Source: an uncultured Psychroserpens sp. (GTDB lineage: Bacteria; Bacteroidota; Bacteroidia; Flavobacteriales; Flavobacteriaceae). From it: DNA of 64,000 nucleotides. Under the pieces are notes generated by a model. The model did no database searches, was not told where the DNA came from, and was given only the letters and a program-made list of their open reading frames with translations. Each line of letters starts with the position of its first letter. The first letter of the stretch is position 1. Positions 54,384 through 63,260 of the stretch are shown here, piece after piece. Location: the NCBI GenBank assembly GCA_947489585.1, contig CANLEE010000001.1, positions 862,946 through 926,945 of the forward strand. The letters run 5' to 3'. The translations under genes were made by a program, and so were the position numbers.

Positions 54384-55313
54384 TTAATACGGACTTATAC
54401 CTACACTAAATTGCAACGGTTTGTTTTCAAAAAACTTAAAACTCAAAATACTGTGAATTGGTGCTTCAGGATTAGAGTCTGATATATTTTTGGTTAATCT
54501 ATCATACAACTCAACATCACCTCCAATAGCTTCAGCCAAATGTTTTATTTTTCTAACAGCTTTCTTATTATCAGAAAACAGTTCAGGAGCATGAAAAAAA
54601 ACAGTTAGAAGCGGTTTGTCTTTGGTGACTTTCAAACTTATTCCTACCTTAATATCTGCTAAAACAGTAGTATAAGACTTTCCAATTAGTGCTCCAATTT
54701 GTGAAATAAAATAAGGGGTTTGTTTTTGAACATTCGCAATTTTCATAACGTCGAATAAAGTAGACTCATCAACATAACCAAGCGATAAGTAATACTCAGG
54801 TTGATCCTTAACTGATAACACATGACCTATTAACTTGACATCAAATGAAAACTGTTGTAATTCAGAAAAATGCTCGATTACAAGGCCTTTAGCCTTATGT
54901 TGCATTTGACTTGTAACCTCTTGATAAATCTTGTAATACGTAGTATTAGAAAGATGTCTAACAGATAACCATGATCCATACTTTTGATTACTGTCTTGAG
55001 AAAAGGGCTTTAATGAAGGATAAGTCTCTAATAATGAAATACCAAAATAAGTGTTTAGGTATTCTAGTTTTTTTTGTGGACTTTCTAAAGCATCGATGAC
55101 ATCTACTGTATAAGAAATAGATGGATTATTGAAACTGTAGCTAAATTCCAAAGAACTTTTATTGGGCGTAAGTAAACTATTTAATTTATATCCAGAAGTT
55201 GACCAATTTTTGGTCAACTTCTGGATACTATTATAGAAATTATTGGAGTTTTCTTGGAAATAACAACCAAAGGTTTCTATAAAAAAATCTAAAGATTTAA
55301 TATCTAAATGCAT
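54384..55313 (-). CDS. Unknown protein, last gene of the toxin island
   Basis: A 309-residue soluble protein without signal peptide or membrane helix, 3 bp after the 755-residue gene. Alternating motifs such as LLTPNKSSLEFSYSFNN, YYLSLGYVDES, LLTVFFHAPEL and the ending PLQFSVGISPY recall repeated beta-beta units. They loosely resemble ABBA-fold aromatic prenyltransferases (DMATS-like), which also end each repeat in a substrate-contacting strand. The evidence is weak and I would not name an enzyme. It could equally be an immunity or chaperone protein for the pore-forming toxin. Confidence 0.6.
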   Translation of the reverse strand: MHLDIKSLDFFIETFGCYFQENSNNFYNSIQKLTKNWSTSGYKLNSLLTPNKSSLEFSYSFNNPSISYTVDVIDALESPQKKLEYLNTYFGISLLETYPSLKPFSQDSNQKYGSWLSVRHLSNTTYYKIYQEVTSQMQHKAKGLVIEHFSELQQFSFDVKLIGHVLSVKDQPEYYLSLGYVDESTLFDVMKIANVQKQTPYFISQIGALIGKSYTTVLADIKVGISLKVTKDKPLLTVFFHAPELFSDNKKAVRKIKHLAEAIGGDVELYDRLTKNISDSNPEAPIHSILSFKFFENKPLQFSVGISPY

Positions 55314-55316
55314 AGA

Positions 55317-57584
55317 TTAACTTGTTGCTATCGCCGGAACATCAAATACGACAGAGGTTTGATTCTTCAGCGTATTTTTAACAGGATTTTGATTATTGGT
55401 TGTATAAATAATGTCTAAATCATAGCTCACTGTATCTCCCTCTTGAAATACTTGCGTGTGATATTGTGATTCAACTTCTTTTTTATTCCACTGAATTCCT
55501 ACGCCTCGAGGTTTAAAAGTTGTACTTGTACCACCAGCTTTCTTGACTGTAAATGTTGGAATTACCTGTAAGGCGTCATAAGCTGCCGCATCCCAATCTA
55601 TAGAACTTAAATTTACCTCTAAGGTAAAATAGCGCTGGGTTTTTGATAAAAACACGGAAGCTGTACCTTGTGCTAGTTTTTGCGGCGGAACATTAATTTG
55701 TCCACTAGGCTGCGTTATTGAAGCTGTATAGATTAATGGCGAATTTGCAATTTCCACACCTATAAAGGTTTTATGCCCAGAAATGCTATTACCACCCATT
55801 GCAGGTGTTATTATAAATGTAGCTGGACTATCAGCAGTTGGATTATTTTCAATATTGGCAGGCGTTTTACTCGGGTTATCAAACCACATTTTGACATCAA
55901 CCTCCAGAATAGGGTCATTTTGCGCTTCGTCTCCTTTTGCAAAGACAATAAGATTAGTAGAATTTACCGCTGAAACCGCTTGAATTATTTGCTTAAAGCC
56001 TGTTTTATTAGACTGTAAAGGTGCTAAATATTCTACACCACCATACATGTATGTGACTCTATAATTATAACCATTTGTAATTGGTAATGGCTGCTGACTA
56101 ACAACAGACTGAACAAATGATGTATCAGTAGATTTAAAATTCAATTTTTGATTGATATTTTTAAATTTCCCTCCTCCTACATTAACATAACTGAAATTGA
56201 CGATAACTTCATCGGGTTTTACATCTTCATTGTTATTAAAAGCAGGAGTTGCATCAAAATCAACTGTTAAACTCCCTATCTGAGCAAGTTTTAAATATTC
56301 TTGACTATTGTTTATATTACTAATAGTTCCTGTAATTGAAGGCACGCTAGTATCATCATAATCTACAGTATATTGCAAACTCCAAATACTACCTGCTGTA
56401 AGATCATAAGGTGCTAAAAACGTTTTGCTCCCATTTGCTGTGAATTCATAACTACTATTAGCCTGAGACAAAGTAGGGTAACTTACTGTAACTGAAATCT
56501 TTTTTACTGAAACCGGATTTGATAAGCCACCATTCATTGTGCCGCTACTTGAACCTTTTAAACTAGATGTATTTGTTCCTGCAAATGGCACATTGGTAGT
56601 AACAATCATTTGCTGTTGCCTCTTATTTATAGTGCTTTCAAAGTCTGAAATAGATAATCCCATATCCGAAAAAGATGGTAAGGCAGCTGTTGGCTGTATA
56701 GCCCAATCAACAACCATGTCTTCAGCATAATTTGAAGTAAAACTTTGTACTTCGCTTATTTTAAAACTTTCACTACTCGTCATCTTTTGAAGCGCTATAA
56801 CTTTTCGAACAGATGCTGCTACTAATGAAGCTAATGTTGAATTAGCCCAATCGGTAACAGTTTTGACCAGACTTTGAGGAGGATTCTGGATTCCCCAAGT
56901 TAAATCAACATGAGAGGATTGTGACTCTTTTAAAAAGCCTTGAGCAGAGCCTGGACTCGTTTGATCTCCCCAACTATCATAAGTTGGCTGAGTAACTTGA
57001 TAGGTGTAGGCCTCTGCAGAATTAAAGCTTAAAACTGCTGAAACACTTTGCAATCTAGCCGAAACATTAAGATAGTATTTTAACTCTAATGCACCACCAC
57101 TTGTTGTAAAACTAGATTTTAAGTTTTTCATTTGCGAAGCAGTAAGGTTCATTAAAATTGCAGCTGTATCACCCCCATAATTAGAAGCATCAGCAACATA
57201 GGTAATCTTTTCACCTTGATCGGCAAACGTTATTTCTGCTTGACTTCCAGGTATTAAATCTAAGGTTTGAAAATTTGGACTGGTAACTCCCGGAAATCGA
57301 GTAGGATTAGCAAGAATGTCAGCCTTTATTTTACCTTGAATAGCATCTGGAATAGATAATTCTACATCTAGTCTACAAAAACCAGATCCGTTATTTTGAT
57401 CATCAGTAGCATAAGTATGAAACTGAATAGATGGTTTCATATTAGCATCAAAAACAAATTGAGGCTTTGGTATTATGTAAAATGTATTAGGATCAGGATT
57501 AGGGCCTTTTTGATCGTCTCGATAATAATCCCAACTATATCCAGTTGAGTCTTGATATGTGCTTTTTGCGTTGTAATCTAACAT
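55317..57584 (-). CDS. Large beta-rich protein of the toxin island
   Basis: A 755-residue protein without signal peptide. It begins MLDYNAKSTYQDS and YYIIPKPQFVF-like sequence, then a long beta-rich region with Ser/Thr/Asn-rich strands. At least two similar modules, about 345-450 and 450-560, pair a phrase like KKISVTVSYPTLSQANSSYE with SLQYTVDYDD and KFKNINQKLNF. I do not recognise the family. Size, beta content and position between the pore-forming genes and the last gene would fit a receptor-binding or carrier component, but no motif proves it. Confidence 0.65.
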   Translation of the reverse strand: MLDYNAKSTYQDSTGYSWDYYRDDQKGPNPDPNTFYIIPKPQFVFDANMKPSIQFHTYATDDQNNGSGFCRLDVELSIPDAIQGKIKADILANPTRFPGVTSPNFQTLDLIPGSQAEITFADQGEKITYVADASNYGGDTAAILMNLTASQMKNLKSSFTTSGGALELKYYLNVSARLQSVSAVLSFNSAEAYTYQVTQPTYDSWGDQTSPGSAQGFLKESQSSHVDLTWGIQNPPQSLVKTVTDWANSTLASLVAASVRKVIALQKMTSSESFKISEVQSFTSNYAEDMVVDWAIQPTAALPSFSDMGLSISDFESTINKRQQQMIVTTNVPFAGTNTSSLKGSSSGTMNGGLSNPVSVKKISVTVSYPTLSQANSSYEFTANGSKTFLAPYDLTAGSIWSLQYTVDYDDTSVPSITGTISNINNSQEYLKLAQIGSLTVDFDATPAFNNNEDVKPDEVIVNFSYVNVGGGKFKNINQKLNFKSTDTSFVQSVVSQQPLPITNGYNYRVTYMYGGVEYLAPLQSNKTGFKQIIQAVSAVNSTNLIVFAKGDEAQNDPILEVDVKMWFDNPSKTPANIENNPTADSPATFIITPAMGGNSISGHKTFIGVEIANSPLIYTASITQPSGQINVPPQKLAQGTASVFLSKTQRYFTLEVNLSSIDWDAAAYDALQVIPTFTVKKAGGTSTTFKPRGVGIQWNKKEVESQYHTQVFQEGDTVSYDLDIIYTTNNQNPVKNTLKNQTSVVFDVPAIATS

Positions 57585-57611
57585 GATATTAATAGTTTAA
57601 AAATTAGTATT

Positions 57612-58496
57612 TTAATGATTTGTATTGGGTAATGTTTGGTGAATAAAATCAGCTATTGCTTGCCAATCTTTCTTGGTTTGCTCTAAGTCTAATGCCTCTA
57701 TAACTCCCATATAATTATCAGTAGATGCATCATTCAAATCTGTAATGACTGTCTGATAATCTAACAAAACAATATTCCATAAATCAAAAAAGGATTGTAA
57801 CGGAATTTGAAGTGCTTTTACATTAGAAATCATATGATTAACAAACTCACTTATGAAAGCAAATGCCAACAAATTTGGGTTTGAACTTATTTGATTGATT
57901 TTGATTGATACATTTATATCAATACTAACAATCACATTACAAGGTCCCAGAATAGTATTATTCATAAAATGATCAGTCATAATACCTTTCATTTCTGTAA
58001 TATTAGTAGCACCATTAAGATCATTAGATTTAATAATATTTAAATCTTGAGTTAGTGTCGCCTGATCTGCATTTGAGTTATTGATAAAACCTTTTAATTC
58101 ATTTGTAATAGAACTTGTAACGCCTTGCTGAACTTTTAGAGCTGTTGTAATCGACTCAAACAGCGCTTTTATCTCTAATCTCTGTTCATCTGAAATTGTC
58201 CCATTCCCAACGTGTTTAACAATTGATTGAATTTGTGATATTTTAGACTGAAATGTTGGATTAAATGATGTAATTGTTCTAGGAAGGTGCAATGTTGTGG
58301 CTGGACACAATACATCTAACCAATGTTGAGCATGACTTTTCGTTTGCTTTATATCGGCTGAAATTTTAGTATACCAACTAGGTACATTTTCTAATTCAGG
58401 AGCTAAAGTAACTGAGGCCTGAGCATAATTAGTTATTTGTTGAGCCGCTGATATAGATTGCTTGATATCTTTGGTTGTAATTGGTAAATTTTTCAT
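57612..58496 (-). CDS. Alpha-helical pore-forming toxin subunit, soluble type
   Basis: A 294-residue, mostly helical protein sharing sequence marks with the next two genes: an early PSWYTKISADIKQTKSHAQHW segment, an LPRTITSFNPTFQ region and a final KDWQAIADFIHQ. It lacks the long hydrophobic hairpin of the other two, although a moderately hydrophobic stretch (NLLAFAFISEFVNHMISNV) is present. In tripartite toxins of the HBL/Nhe/Ahl/Smh group one subunit has no or a weak membrane head; this would be that one. No signal peptide. Confidence 0.7.
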   Translation of the reverse strand: MKNLPITTKDIKQSISAAQQITNYAQASVTLAPELENVPSWYTKISADIKQTKSHAQHWLDVLCPATTLHLPRTITSFNPTFQSKISQIQSIVKHVGNGTISDEQRLEIKALFESITTALKVQQGVTSSITNELKGFINNSNADQATLTQDLNIIKSNDLNGATNITEMKGIMTDHFMNNTILGPCNVIVSIDINVSIKINQISSNPNLLAFAFISEFVNHMISNVKALQIPLQSFFDLWNIVLLDYQTVITDLNDASTDNYMGVIEALDLEQTKKDWQAIADFIHQTLPNTNH

Positions 58497-58585
58497 ACTA
58501 TAATTTTTTAGTCAAAAAAGTGAAAATATAGAGCCATGTTAATAGAATTATATTAGCATGACTCTTAATAACCTAAGAATCATTA

Positions 58586-59746
58586 TTATGCTGCATTAGA
58601 TTTAGCTTTAGCTGTATCTTTATTAATATGAACAACTTTATTCACTATTGTTGAAGCAGCAACACCCCATTGGTTTGCATAAGTTTCCAATGCTTTCCAA
58701 TCTTTTTGGGCTTGAATGACATCTAATTTTAAACTAAACCAATCATCCGCAGTAATGTCTGAAGACGCCTCTGAAATATCACTAGCAACTGTAGAAATTT
58801 GAAGTGTAGTTTGTGCAAACCAATCTGTAAGATCTTGAAGAGAGTTTTGCATTTGTTTATTTAAGTCTAATAATTTTGAAATCGAATCGCTCATTAGTGA
58901 TAATGAAGCTACTTGTTGTTGCTCTTCTCCTAGATGAGCAGTATCATCTGCTAACTTTGTTCTTGCAGCATTAAGCCTTGGAATATAAACAGCTAATACA
59001 GCTGTCAATTCAGCTATAGATGCCACAATTATGAATGCTCCTACTAACATCACAACGGGTGCTGCTGGACCAGTAGATGCTGCTCCTAATCCTATAACAG
59101 ACACACCAGCAAAAAGGCCTACACCTGCTGCAATTCCAGCTGCAGTAATTGCTGCTTTATCTGCTGCAATATGTGCATTATCAGTAACAATATCACCTTG
59201 AAGTTTTACAATGAGCTTATTATCAGCTAATATTGCTGTTTGAATAGAATTATTTCCATCATTTAAAGCTGTGTAATCATTATCAGAGTTTGTCTTAAAC
59301 GCATCAAAGTCTGTTTTAACACCATCTAATGTTGATTTTTCTGAATTAATATGTTTGCTAATCCAATTTAAACTATTAACAATAGTTTGTATTTGTGCTG
59401 CAGTAGGTACATACTGTTTACCATCTTTCGTTTTAGTATTTAAAATAGCTAATATTTCATCTGTTCCAGTTGCAAACCTAGATGCCATATTACTTATTGA
59501 TTGAGGAAAATTACTTGTAATCCCTGGTTCAATTTTCGTTTGCCATGGTTTTACATGCTTTTGAGCTCCTTTTAAATTTGTGTTAAGTGTATCAAACCAT
59601 GATGGTTTTGGACTAATAGCCTGTATTTGTGTATGTTCTACACCTATCACGTAACCTCTAATTAGAGATAATACGCCTAAATTTTTTGCCATTTGATCTT
59701 TTTGTTTTTTAAGATCTGTTGGCACTAATGTTTTAATGACTGTCAT
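58586..59746 (-). CDS. Alpha-helical pore-forming toxin subunit, hydrophobic-head type
   Basis: A 386-residue protein with the layout of ClyA/HBL/Nhe/Xax-type toxins: long amphipathic helices (about 85-198), a central hydrophobic hairpin (199-254; IAAGVGLFAGVSVIGLGAAS, then VVMLVGAFIIVASIAE) and further coiled-coil helices (255-350). The ends carry PSWFDTLNTNLKGAQKHV and DWKALETYANQW as in the neighbours. The hairpin is the likely membrane-inserting head. No signal peptide, as in Yersinia YaxAB. Start at ATG 59746. Confidence 0.8.
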   Translation of the reverse strand: MTVIKTLVPTDLKKQKDQMAKNLGVLSLIRGYVIGVEHTQIQAISPKPSWFDTLNTNLKGAQKHVKPWQTKIEPGITSNFPQSISNMASRFATGTDEILAILNTKTKDGKQYVPTAAQIQTIVNSLNWISKHINSEKSTLDGVKTDFDAFKTNSDNDYTALNDGNNSIQTAILADNKLIVKLQGDIVTDNAHIAADKAAITAAGIAAGVGLFAGVSVIGLGAASTGPAAPVVMLVGAFIIVASIAELTAVLAVYIPRLNAARTKLADDTAHLGEEQQQVASLSLMSDSISKLLDLNKQMQNSLQDLTDWFAQTTLQISTVASDISEASSDITADDWFSLKLDVIQAQKDWKALETYANQWGVAASTIVNKVVHINKDTAKAKSNAA

Positions 59747-59780
59747 AATGAAAAGGTTTTAAAAATTAATAATGTATTAC

Positions 59781-60842
59781 TTACTTTTTAAGTTTGATTG
59801 TTTTTCCAAATTGAAAATGTGTATCAGAAGTTTGAATATTTGTGGCAATTTCTGCAATGGCAGCCCAAGCTTCTGAAGCATCCTTTAACGTTTGCATTGG
59901 AATTAAAGTTTTATAATCTGTTCCTGTATAGATTTCAAGTTCTTGAATGGCTACATCTAGTTTGTTAGCTTCTTCTAACCATATAGGGCCTAAGTCTACA
60001 GAATCGTGAATTCCAATAAGTGTTTTGTCTAAATTAGAAAGCATCGTATTCATGTTGGTAAGTAGCATAATTTGTTGATCTTCTTTTTCGACCTTAACCG
60101 CTAATTTTGTGATTCTCTCAAAGTTTTCTGCAATGCGTTGATCATTAATAGCCACTTCAATTGCGTCATAAGTGAGTCCTCCAACCGCAACAAGAATCCC
60201 TAGTACTGGTACCTCTGCACTAGCAGTAGCTGCGGCAAAACCATATTCTAAAAATGTATATGTTAATCCTGCTCCGCCTGTAGCCATATTAGACATAGCG
60301 CCTGAAACTTTTTCTGTTTCTGTGGCAATATCTTGGTAAAGCACACTAATTTGATTTTGTAAGTCTAAAACAATAGTACGATCGCCTTTAATCTCTTTGT
60401 TTGCATCTTTAATAGAAGTATCTATTATTTTGATATAGCCTTTAAAATCTTTTGAAAACGTTGAAATGTCACTTTGTAAGGACGATGTTAATGTGCCATT
60501 TGCAATTAAGTGTGATTTTAACCATTGCAGTGATTCTATTGCGGTTTGCTTGTCAAAATCTCCGCTTAATGTATTATATATCGTTTGAAATGCAGAATTA
60601 TAAGTAATAAACATTTGAGGAATATTACTAATAATACTAGGCTCTTTTTTATTAGACCAGTTATCTGATAATGTTTTTGATTTATTAAAAGCATCTTCAA
60701 GATCTTTAATATAATCTGGCGTTGGAACAATAGGGTTAAACGTTGAATGACTTATAGAGATAGAAGCCAAACGAACCGTAATTAAAGATGCATAAAAGCT
60801 CTTAAGAAGTTGTGTCGCGAGTTTAGTATTAGGTGCTAACAT
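59781..60842 (-). CDS. Alpha-helical pore-forming toxin subunit, hydrophobic-head type
   Basis: The first gene of the island. I chose the ATG at 60842 (353 residues) over a TTG 12 bp earlier. The layout matches the 386-residue protein: PDYIKDLEDAFNKSKTLSDNW, helices to about 180, a hydrophobic head at 185-232 (TGGAGLTYTFLEYGFAAATA, VPVLGILVAVGGLTY), then coiled-coil helices and the ending SEAWAAIAEIATNIQ. Two head-bearing subunits plus one soluble subunit is the composition of tripartite toxins. A 38-bp gap separates it from the next gene. Confidence 0.8.
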   Translation of the reverse strand: MLAPNTKLATQLLKSFYASLITVRLASISISHSTFNPIVPTPDYIKDLEDAFNKSKTLSDNWSNKKEPSIISNIPQMFITYNSAFQTIYNTLSGDFDKQTAIESLQWLKSHLIANGTLTSSLQSDISTFSKDFKGYIKIIDTSIKDANKEIKGDRTIVLDLQNQISVLYQDIATETEKVSGAMSNMATGGAGLTYTFLEYGFAAATASAEVPVLGILVAVGGLTYDAIEVAINDQRIAENFERITKLAVKVEKEDQQIMLLTNMNTMLSNLDKTLIGIHDSVDLGPIWLEEANKLDVAIQELEIYTGTDYKTLIPMQTLKDASEAWAAIAEIATNIQTSDTHFQFGKTIKLKK

Positions 60843-60867
60843 AATGGAATACAATTAATTATTATTC

Positions 60868-60875
60868 CAAAATTA
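60868..60875 (-). promoter_or_regulatory. TAnnTTTG box before the toxin island
   Basis: The minus strand reads TAATTTTG 25 bp ahead of the ATG at 60842. It fits the -7 consensus; a -33 TTG is not seen. Confidence 0.35.
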
Positions 60876-60978
60876 GTGGTTAACTCTAGTTGATTTTAAG
60901 GTAGAAGTACGTGGTTAAATTATTTAGTAATATTACGTAAGCTTATAGTAGTATTATGCAATAGTTATATCAAAACAT

Positions 60979-62052
60979 TTAAAACAACCGCATTTGTCCA
61001 TCTTTATAAGTCTCGTGTAATTCGGTATTTAACCTAGGCATCGACTTGCCTTTAAAATATTTGAATCGTGCTAGTTTCACTAAATCATTTATCTGTTTTG
61101 CAATATTACCTTCGCCTCTCATACGTTGTCCAAATCGAGAATCGTTAAGTGTCCCTCCATGACAATTCTCTATTTGGTGTAGTACTTTATCAGCGCGATC
61201 TGGCATAGCTTTTTTAATCCAATCTGTAAAAATTTCACCTATGGCTCCATTTAATCGTACAATAGTATGTGCAATACTTAAAGCTCCAGCTTCTGATACT
61301 GTTTTTGCTAATGGTAAAATTTCATGACTATTAATAGATGGGATTATTGGAGCCAACATCACATTAACAGGAATATTATTTTTACTTAAAACCCTTACGG
61401 TTTCTAAGCGTTTTTTAATTGTAGCCGTTCTGGGCTCTAAAATACGACGTGTATCTTCAGAAAGCGATGTAATAGACATATTAACACTTACCAAATTGTC
61501 TTTAGCTAACTGTTTTAAAAGCTCCAAATCACGAAGAATCAAAGCGTTTTTTGTAATAATACTAACGGGATGTTTATACTTCAAGAATACGTCGAGGCAT
61601 TGTCGTGTTATCTCAAATCGTTTTTCTGCTGGTTGATAACAGTCTGTATTTCCAGACATCACAATAGGATAGGCTTTCCAGCTTTTTCGCTTAATAAATT
61701 CTTCTAACAGCTGTGGTGCATCCTTTTTAACCAAGATCCTACGTTCAAAATCTAATCCAGCACTAAATCCCCAAAATTCATGACTATTTCTTGCATAGCA
61801 ATAAATACAACCGTGTTCACAGCCTTGATACATATTCATTGAATAGGCCATGCCAACATCGGGACTCTTAACTTTATTGACTATAGTTTTTGGGAAAACA
61901 GGAAGGTGTAATGTTTTATTTTGATCTGCATCCTCGCCTTCTTTAGCACAATACTCTAAAAAATCATCGCGCTGTTCATGACTTAATTCAAAAAAACGAT
62001 TGTGTACATTTAGTTGAGCACCTCGCCCCTTACGTATTGATTTTTTAAACAT
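60979..62052 (-). CDS. Radical SAM protein, SplB-like/PA0069 family
   Basis: A 357-residue radical SAM protein of the PA0069 type, often compared to spore photoproduct lyase. The 4Fe-4S motif is Cys78-x3-Cys82-x2-Cys85 (GCEHGCIYCYA); other family marks are VMSGNTDCYQPAEKR, SITSLSEDTRRILEPRT and NVMLAPIIPSINSHEI. Its cellular function is not established. Length is normal and the gene is intact. The segment 61100-61175 is the partner of the 76-bp remnant at 54299-54374, so the toxin island begins just after this gene. A perfect palindrome lies upstream of its start. Confidence 0.93.
   Translation of the reverse strand: MFKKSIRKGRGAQLNVHNRFFELSHEQRDDFLEYCAKEGEDADQNKTLHLPVFPKTIVNKVKSPDVGMAYSMNMYQGCEHGCIYCYARNSHEFWGFSAGLDFERRILVKKDAPQLLEEFIKRKSWKAYPIVMSGNTDCYQPAEKRFEITRQCLDVFLKYKHPVSIITKNALILRDLELLKQLAKDNLVSVNMSITSLSEDTRRILEPRTATIKKRLETVRVLSKNNIPVNVMLAPIIPSINSHEILPLAKTVSEAGALSIAHTIVRLNGAIGEIFTDWIKKAMPDRADKVLHQIENCHGGTLNDSRFGQRMRGEGNIAKQINDLVKLARFKYFKGKSMPRLNTELHETYKDGQMRLF
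61100..61175 (-). repeat. Repeat partner of the 76-bp remnant at 54299-54374
   Basis: This segment inside the intact radical SAM gene is repeated in direct orientation 6,801 bp to the left; together the two bracket the five toxin-island genes. Confidence 0.85.
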
Positions 62053-62059
62053 ATTATTA

Positions 62060-62083
62060 ATTTTTTGTAAAATTACAAAAAAT
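62060..62083. promoter_or_regulatory. Perfect palindrome upstream of the radical SAM gene
   Basis: ATTTTTTGTAA / TTACAAAAAAT with a 2-bp centre, 7 bp before the start codon at 62052. It could be an operator or a leader hairpin. AT content makes chance more likely than for GC-rich sequence, but 11-bp arms are long. Confidence 0.4.
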
Positions 62084-62277
62084 CAAATTACATCATCATA
62101 CTATCATGTCGTTTTATTCTAAAAAAATGCTAAAATTTAAACGTGACTGACAATCAGTTTATTAAAAAACGGTAGAGGGGTTTAAATATGTGAAAATTGA
62201 ATATAAATACGATAAAATGGTTGCTTTCGAAATAGAATAATGATTGTAGGTTTACATCAGATTTTTAATTTATAGTT

Positions 62278-62391
62278 ATGTCAAAATTATCTTTAACATC
62301 ACGTATTCTATTAAGTCCAATAGTGTTGATTATACTAGTTTTAGCTAGTCCTTTCTATTTTTGCTATAAATGTATTAAGATGGCTGAATAA
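62278..62391 (+). CDS. Small membrane peptide (candidate)
   Basis: A 37-residue open frame from ATG to TAA with a short basic start (SKLSLTSR), one hydrophobic helix (ILLSPIVLIILVLASPFYF) and a polar Cys/Lys-rich end (CYKCIKMAE), the form of a real single-pass micropeptide. It is the only coding signal in the 411-bp gap 62053-62463. No recognised family; no promoter consensus is seen, so this is tentative. Confidence 0.35.
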   Translation: MSKLSLTSRILLSPIVLIILVLASPFYFCYKCIKMAE

Positions 62392-62463
62392 CAGAAAGAG
62401 CAACATAAAAATCAGGTAAATTACTGATCATTTATATTTGGTATGGTCACATTTCTTTTTTTA

Positions 62464-63246
62464 CTATTCTCCAGGGAAGTCTGCTTTACGTTTTTCTAAA
62501 AATGCTGTTGTGCCTTCTTTAAAGTCATCGGTTCCAAAACATTTACCAAATTGTTTGATCTCAGTTTTATAACCATCAACACCATCTTTAAAGTTCGCAT
62601 TAATAGATTTAATTGCTCCTTTTATAGCTACTGAAGAATTTCTCATAATTTTTCCAGCAATTTTTTCGGCAAGTGCTATCAATTCACCTTCAGCAGTTAC
62701 ATGATTCACTAATCCGTATTCTAAGGCTTTATTTGCATCAATCATTCCTGCAGTCATTACCATTTCCATAGCACGTCCTTTACCAACCAATTGCGGTAAA
62801 CGTTGCGTACCTCCATAACCAGGAATAACACCAAGAGATACTTCAGGCAATCCCATTTTAGCATTCACACTCGCAACCCTAAAATGACAAGCCATCGCCA
62901 ACTCTAAGCCTCCTCCTAATGCAAAACCATTGACTGCTGCAATGACAGGAGTAGATAAATTTTCAATAAAATCAAATAACAACTCTTGGCCTTTAGCTGC
63001 TAGCTTCCCTCCTTTCTTGACATCAAAATCGGCAAATTCGCTAATATCTGCGCCTGCAACAAATGCTTTTTCACCACTTCCAGTAACGATTATTACCTTA
63101 GTATCTTTACTGTCATTTGCAACTTCAAGTGCATCATGCAATTCTTGAATAGTGTCTTTATTAAGTGCATTAAGTTTGTTAGGTCTATTAATGACAATTG
63201 TAGTAATTCCACTATTTGTATTCGATAAAATATTTTGGTAGCTCAT
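62464..63246 (-). CDS. Enoyl-CoA hydratase/isomerase (crotonase family)
   Basis: A 260-residue crotonase-fold enzyme that hydrates 2-enoyl-CoA in fatty-acid or butanoate metabolism. Visible are the CoA-binding KVIIVTGSGEKAFVAGADISEF, the oxyanion-hole turn NGFALGGGLELAMACHFRVA and the catalytic glutamate segment LPEVSLGVIPGYGGTQRLPQ. Length and motifs match short-chain enoyl-CoA hydratases; the exact substrate cannot be read from the sequence. It is 14 bp downstream of the kinase gene on the same strand and may be co-transcribed. Confidence 0.93.
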   Translation of the reverse strand: MSYQNILSNTNSGITTIVINRPNKLNALNKDTIQELHDALEVANDSKDTKVIIVTGSGEKAFVAGADISEFADFDVKKGGKLAAKGQELLFDFIENLSTPVIAAVNGFALGGGLELAMACHFRVASVNAKMGLPEVSLGVIPGYGGTQRLPQLVGKGRAMEMVMTAGMIDANKALEYGLVNHVTAEGELIALAEKIAGKIMRNSSVAIKGAIKSINANFKDGVDGYKTEIKQFGKCFGTDDFKEGTTAFLEKRKADFPGE

Positions 63247-63260
63247 GGTGTTTTGTCTTG

